A stretch of 8,593 nucleotides of DNA, taken from contig CAKPSA010000053.1 of NCBI GenBank assembly GCA_934183145.1, positions 1 through 8,593 of the forward strand. The letters run 5' to 3'. The notes under the pieces are model-generated. The model was not told the origin of the DNA and did not search any database. It worked only from the letters and a program-made list of their open reading frames with translations. The DNA comes from an uncultured Veillonella sp. (GTDB taxonomy: Bacteria; Bacillota; Negativicutes; Veillonellales; Veillonellaceae). Positions 6,444 to 8,593 of this stretch are shown here, in pieces; within the stretch, counting starts at the first letter, position 1; the number at the start of each line of letters is the position of its first letter. The translations under genes and the position numbers were made by a program.

Positions 6444-7514
6444 TCATAGTGAACGGTTAGATGGACTAGCCGCATTATGATTATATACGTTATAGAATTT
6501 ATCGCGTCCCCCACTATCCTTTTGGCGAACCATATAGGCATAGGAATCAAGTACATGAGACTTTCGCATTGTGCCATTAATAATATCTAGATCCTCTTGT
6601 GTCAACTTTCCTTGCTCACACACCTTAACTTGGGTTTGACCGTTCGTATTTGTAATAATATAGGCGGACTTAGCATCATAGAATACAATGACTTCACGAC
6701 CTTCTTGTAGGTCATCACCTTCATTTCTAATCTCTCCGTCTAAAGATTCGATTAAATCCAAGGCTGTACTCACAGGATCTAAACTGGAAGTATATACATA
6801 TTCATTCTCCGAATCCGTCTTAGTATAATACACGGATGTATCATGCATATGCTCTTTTGCGGTGTAAGGGAATCCAAATGTAGCACGTACGTCATGCCAA
6901 GATATATCACCTTCCCAGCTAATAAGGCACATAAAAAATAATGCACCGACCCCTATAGCACTAGCAACTCCTTCAAAGCGTTTTTTCAGACGTTGATTCC
7001 GTTTCTTTTTACTAATAGCGTTAGCTGCCGCATCATTACAGAGACGAATATTCCTCAAAGGAACACGTGCCCCTTCGGCGAACATCTTCTCACCTTTAAA
7101 CCAGTTTTCTTCAAAGAATACACTAGCACCGCCTTCACAAGGCAATTGGTATTCCTTATAGCCAGCCCGGTCACCTACAGAAGCACCACTATCACCATCT
7201 ACAGCTACAACCTTCTCTAAACCGATTTGATGTAATGTAAAGCCCTTCGGTGCTCGTTTGCGATAAGATGTTCTAGATACAGTGCACCATTCATTATCAT
7301 TGTATTCAATGGTGACCCATATTTTATCGGTTCCCTCTACAGCCTCGAGGCCATATTCGTGCCAATAATCACCAGGTGATTTTTGCATTGATGGCTTCGC
7401 TTTATAGGCCTGTTCCTGATCTGCTTTTGGAATAATCTCGTTATATTTAATTTTTTCAGTTATTACATACCGACTGCCCTGCACCTCAAGGACGTCATAA
7501 CAATTAAACTCCAT
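6444..7514 (-). CDS. DUF4178-like protein with one membrane segment and an extracytoplasmic C-terminal domain
   Basis: Numbered from the chosen start (356 aa), residues about 4-160 resemble DUF4178: YDVLEVQGSRYVITEKIKY (6-24), then DYWHEYGLEAVEG..IWVTIEYNDNEWCTV with the recurring Trp/Glu-Tyr pattern. A basic stretch KKKRNQRLKKRFE (169-181) precedes one hydrophobic helix (about 183-199, GVASAIGVGALFFMCLI), so by the positive-inside rule the N-terminal domain is cytoplasmic and residues 200-356 are outside. The outer part (SVYYTKTDSENEYVYTSS...REVIVFYDAKSAYIITN) loosely recalls DUF4247; this is uncertain. A TTG at 7538 opens the frame earlier, but ATG 7514 has GAGG (7521-7524) 6 nt upstream and is preferred. 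The gene occupies the place of yjfK in yjfK-L-M-C clusters. Confidence 0.8.
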   Translation of the reverse strand: MEFNCYDVLEVQGSRYVITEKIKYNEIIPKADQEQAYKAKPSMQKSPGDYWHEYGLEAVEGTDKIWVTIEYNDNEWCTVSRTSYRKRAPKGFTLHQIGLEKVVAVDGDSGASVGDRAGYKEYQLPCEGGASVFFEENWFKGEKMFAEGARVPLRNIRLCNDAAANAISKKKRNQRLKKRFEGVASAIGVGALFFMCLISWEGDISWHDVRATFGFPYTAKEHMHDTSVYYTKTDSENEYVYTSSLDPVSTALDLIESLDGEIRNEGDDLQEGREVIVFYDAKSAYIITNTNGQTQVKVCEQGKLTQEDLDIINGTMRKSHVLDSYAYMVRQKDSGGRDKFYNVYNHNAASPSNRSL

Positions 7515-7589
7515 AAACAACCTCGCCAGAGCAGTCAAAAACTACACTAGTTCTTTACTACCCTCTCTCCAAAACGAAATTTAATGAAA
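7515..7589 (-). other. 75-nt gap between the SDR gene and the membrane cluster
   Basis: This is the longest gap between the trmD end and the terminator. I found no convincing -35/-10 pair and no terminator, only an AT-rich weak inverted repeat (AATTT/AAATT) and a purine-rich run GGAGAGAGGG. Read-through from trmD is therefore the simplest reading, though a weak or alternative-sigma promoter cannot be excluded. Confidence 0.4.
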
Positions 7590-8243
7590 TTAAGCTTTAA
7601 AGTAATCTACACGTTCATGAATCGTTTCATTATCAACAATAGAAATACCGTATTGTTGACCTATAGTAGCTTTTACAAGAACATTTGCTACATCAACCGT
7701 TTTTACAGGTTCTTGACTCATTAATATACGAGCTTTATTGATCATACCAAATACAGCACAGCTAATGCGTTCTACTAGTTTTGGTTCCTCTCGGATTAAA
7801 GTCGCAGGCCGAACGATTACAATCGCTTCAAAAGGTAATTCTAAAATGACCTCTTCCAATTGTCCTTTCATGGACATATAGAAAAACAGAGACTTAGGAT
7901 TTGCCCCTAAAGAGGATACTAAACCATATTTTTTCACACCATTTTGAGATGCAATGCGCGCCATTTCATATTGATAGGTATAATCTACTGTCCATTGTGC
8001 CTCTTTAGATCCTGCTTGTTTACGGTTTGTACCCATAGCAGAGAATAGAATATCTCCTGTCACTAAATGCGCCCATTCACGAGGCTCATCAAAATTAACA
8101 ACGTGAACTGTTACCTTTGGAGATGTATACGTAATAGGACGACGTACGAATACATGAATGTCTTGAATTTCATGGTTATCAATTAATGTGTCTACAATAT
8201 GCTGACCCACTGCACCAGTAGCGCCTAATACTAAAGCTTTCAT
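7590..8243 (-). CDS. Atypical SDR NAD(P)-binding protein (HTATIP2/TIP30-like)
   Basis: The 217-residue product has an N-terminal Rossmann motif GATGAVG at 7-13 after a short beta strand (MKALVL), an acidic/Asn region at the second strand (VVNFDEP), [12 protein letters not shown] (68-79), SSLGANPKS (110-118) and a candidate catalytic Y122-x3-K126 in [16 protein letters not shown] follows at 145-153. This order matches atypical short-chain dehydrogenases of the HTATIP2/YwnB-like NAD(P)H-binding group. The substrate is unknown; such proteins may reduce a small molecule or act as NADP(H) sensors. The start overlaps the trmD stop as ATGA, with AAAGGTG upstream, so it is translationally coupled to trmD. 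The membrane cluster follows after 75 nt. Confidence 0.85.
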   Translation of the reverse strand: MKALVLGATGAVGQHIVDTLIDNHEIQDIHVFVRRPITYTSPKVTVHVVNFDEPREWAHLVTGDILFSAMGTNRKQAGSKEAQWTVDYTYQYEMARIASQNGVKKYGLVSSLGANPKSLFFYMSMKGQLEEVILELPFEAIVIVRPATLIREEPKLVERISCAVFGMINKARILMSQEPVKTVDVANVLVKATIGQQYGISIVDNETIHERVDYFKA

Positions 8244-8593
8244 TCTTCACCTTTATGTCTTTCAGACTCTTCTGCAACAATTTCTTTTAAAAGTTTAATC
8301 TCTTCTTTTGTTAATGGACGCCCTAATAAATCTGGACGCAACAATCGAGTTCTTTTAAGTGCTTCTTTTTGACGCCATGTAGCAATGTTTTTATGATGGC
8401 CACTGCGCAATACATCTGGTACAGTCCAGCCTCTAAATTCAGGGGGCTTTGTATATTGAGGGCATTCTAGCAACGGTTCATAAAAAGAATCCTCCTGTGC
8501 CCCACTCGCCGCACCTAGGACTCCTGGGATCATGCGAGCTACTGCATCGGCCACAACCATAGCTGGCAACTCGCCACCAGTTAATACATAATC
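8240..8593 (-). CDS. trmD: tRNA (guanine-N1-)-methyltransferase TrmD, C-terminal part only
   Basis: TrmD methylates G37 of tRNAs reading CNN codons and prevents +1 frameshifting. The frame is open to the window edge, leaving the last 117 residues of an enzyme usually about 240-250 aa long; its N-terminal half lies outside. The visible part begins [19 protein letters not shown], the conserved trefoil-knot segment. It continues with RMIPGVLG, the interdomain region [16 protein letters not shown] and the C-terminal domain [23 protein letters not shown]. The stop overlaps the SDR start by 4 nt (ATGA). TrmD here lies at the head of the visible operon, separated from the related SPOUT gene by five genes. 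Confidence 0.95.
   Translation of the reverse strand, partial: DYVLTGGELPAMVVADAVARMIPGVLGAASGAQEDSFYEPLLECPQYTKPPEFRGWTVPDVLRSGHHKNIATWRQKEALKRTRLLRPDLLGRPLTKEEIKLLKEIVAEESERHKGEE

Noticed and set aside
7515..7589. Separate promoter for the membrane cluster
   Set aside because: The best pairs (TTGGAG with TAGTGT at 17 nt, or TTGACT with TATGGA) are poor or fall inside the DUF4178 start region, so I do not call a promoter.

Overview
All supported genes lie on the minus strand, so transcription runs from high to low coordinates. The low-GC composition, purine-rich Shine-Dalgarno (SD) sites, GTG/TTG starts and the protein sequences suggest a low-GC member of the Bacillota. A Negativicutes organism such as Veillonella is my best guess; that is recognition from memory, not a search.

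Layout in transcription order. (1) 8593-4054 is a tightly packed run. It starts with the C-terminal half of TrmD (tRNA m1G37 methyltransferase), overlapped by ATGA with an atypical SDR/NAD(P)-binding protein. Four genes then look like the E. coli yjfK-L-M-C / ygiB-C type of cluster: a DUF4178 protein with one membrane segment, a duplicated DUF350 membrane protein, a small membrane-anchored protein with a Gly-Phe-Gly/Ser tail, and a glutathionylspermidine-synthase-like ATP-grasp enzyme. (2) 4053-2734 holds a SPOUT-fold RNA methyltransferase of the kind often found next to or fused with trmD, followed by yebC, whose SD overlaps the upstream stop codon. A strong intrinsic terminator at 2695-2723 ends this run. 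(3) An extended -10 promoter in the following gap probably drives ruvC-ruvA-ruvB (Holliday junction resolvase and branch migration motor), with TAATG and 2-nt junctions. (4) A secreted, Lys/Thr/Pro/Ala-rich protein starts 2 nt after ruvB and runs off the window at base 1.

The window joins standard tRNA/translation and recombination housekeeping genes to a poorly understood membrane cluster placed between trmD and the SPOUT gene. That cluster (about 7514-4094) is the main candidate for an undescribed system. I infer an ATP-dependent amide-ligase (polyamine or peptide type) working with membrane partners in envelope homeostasis; its substrates are unknown. No tRNA, rRNA, CRISPR array, insertion sequence or phage gene was seen. 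The only non-coding gap over 100 nt is 2532-2733 (202 nt), and it holds the terminator and the ruvC promoter.
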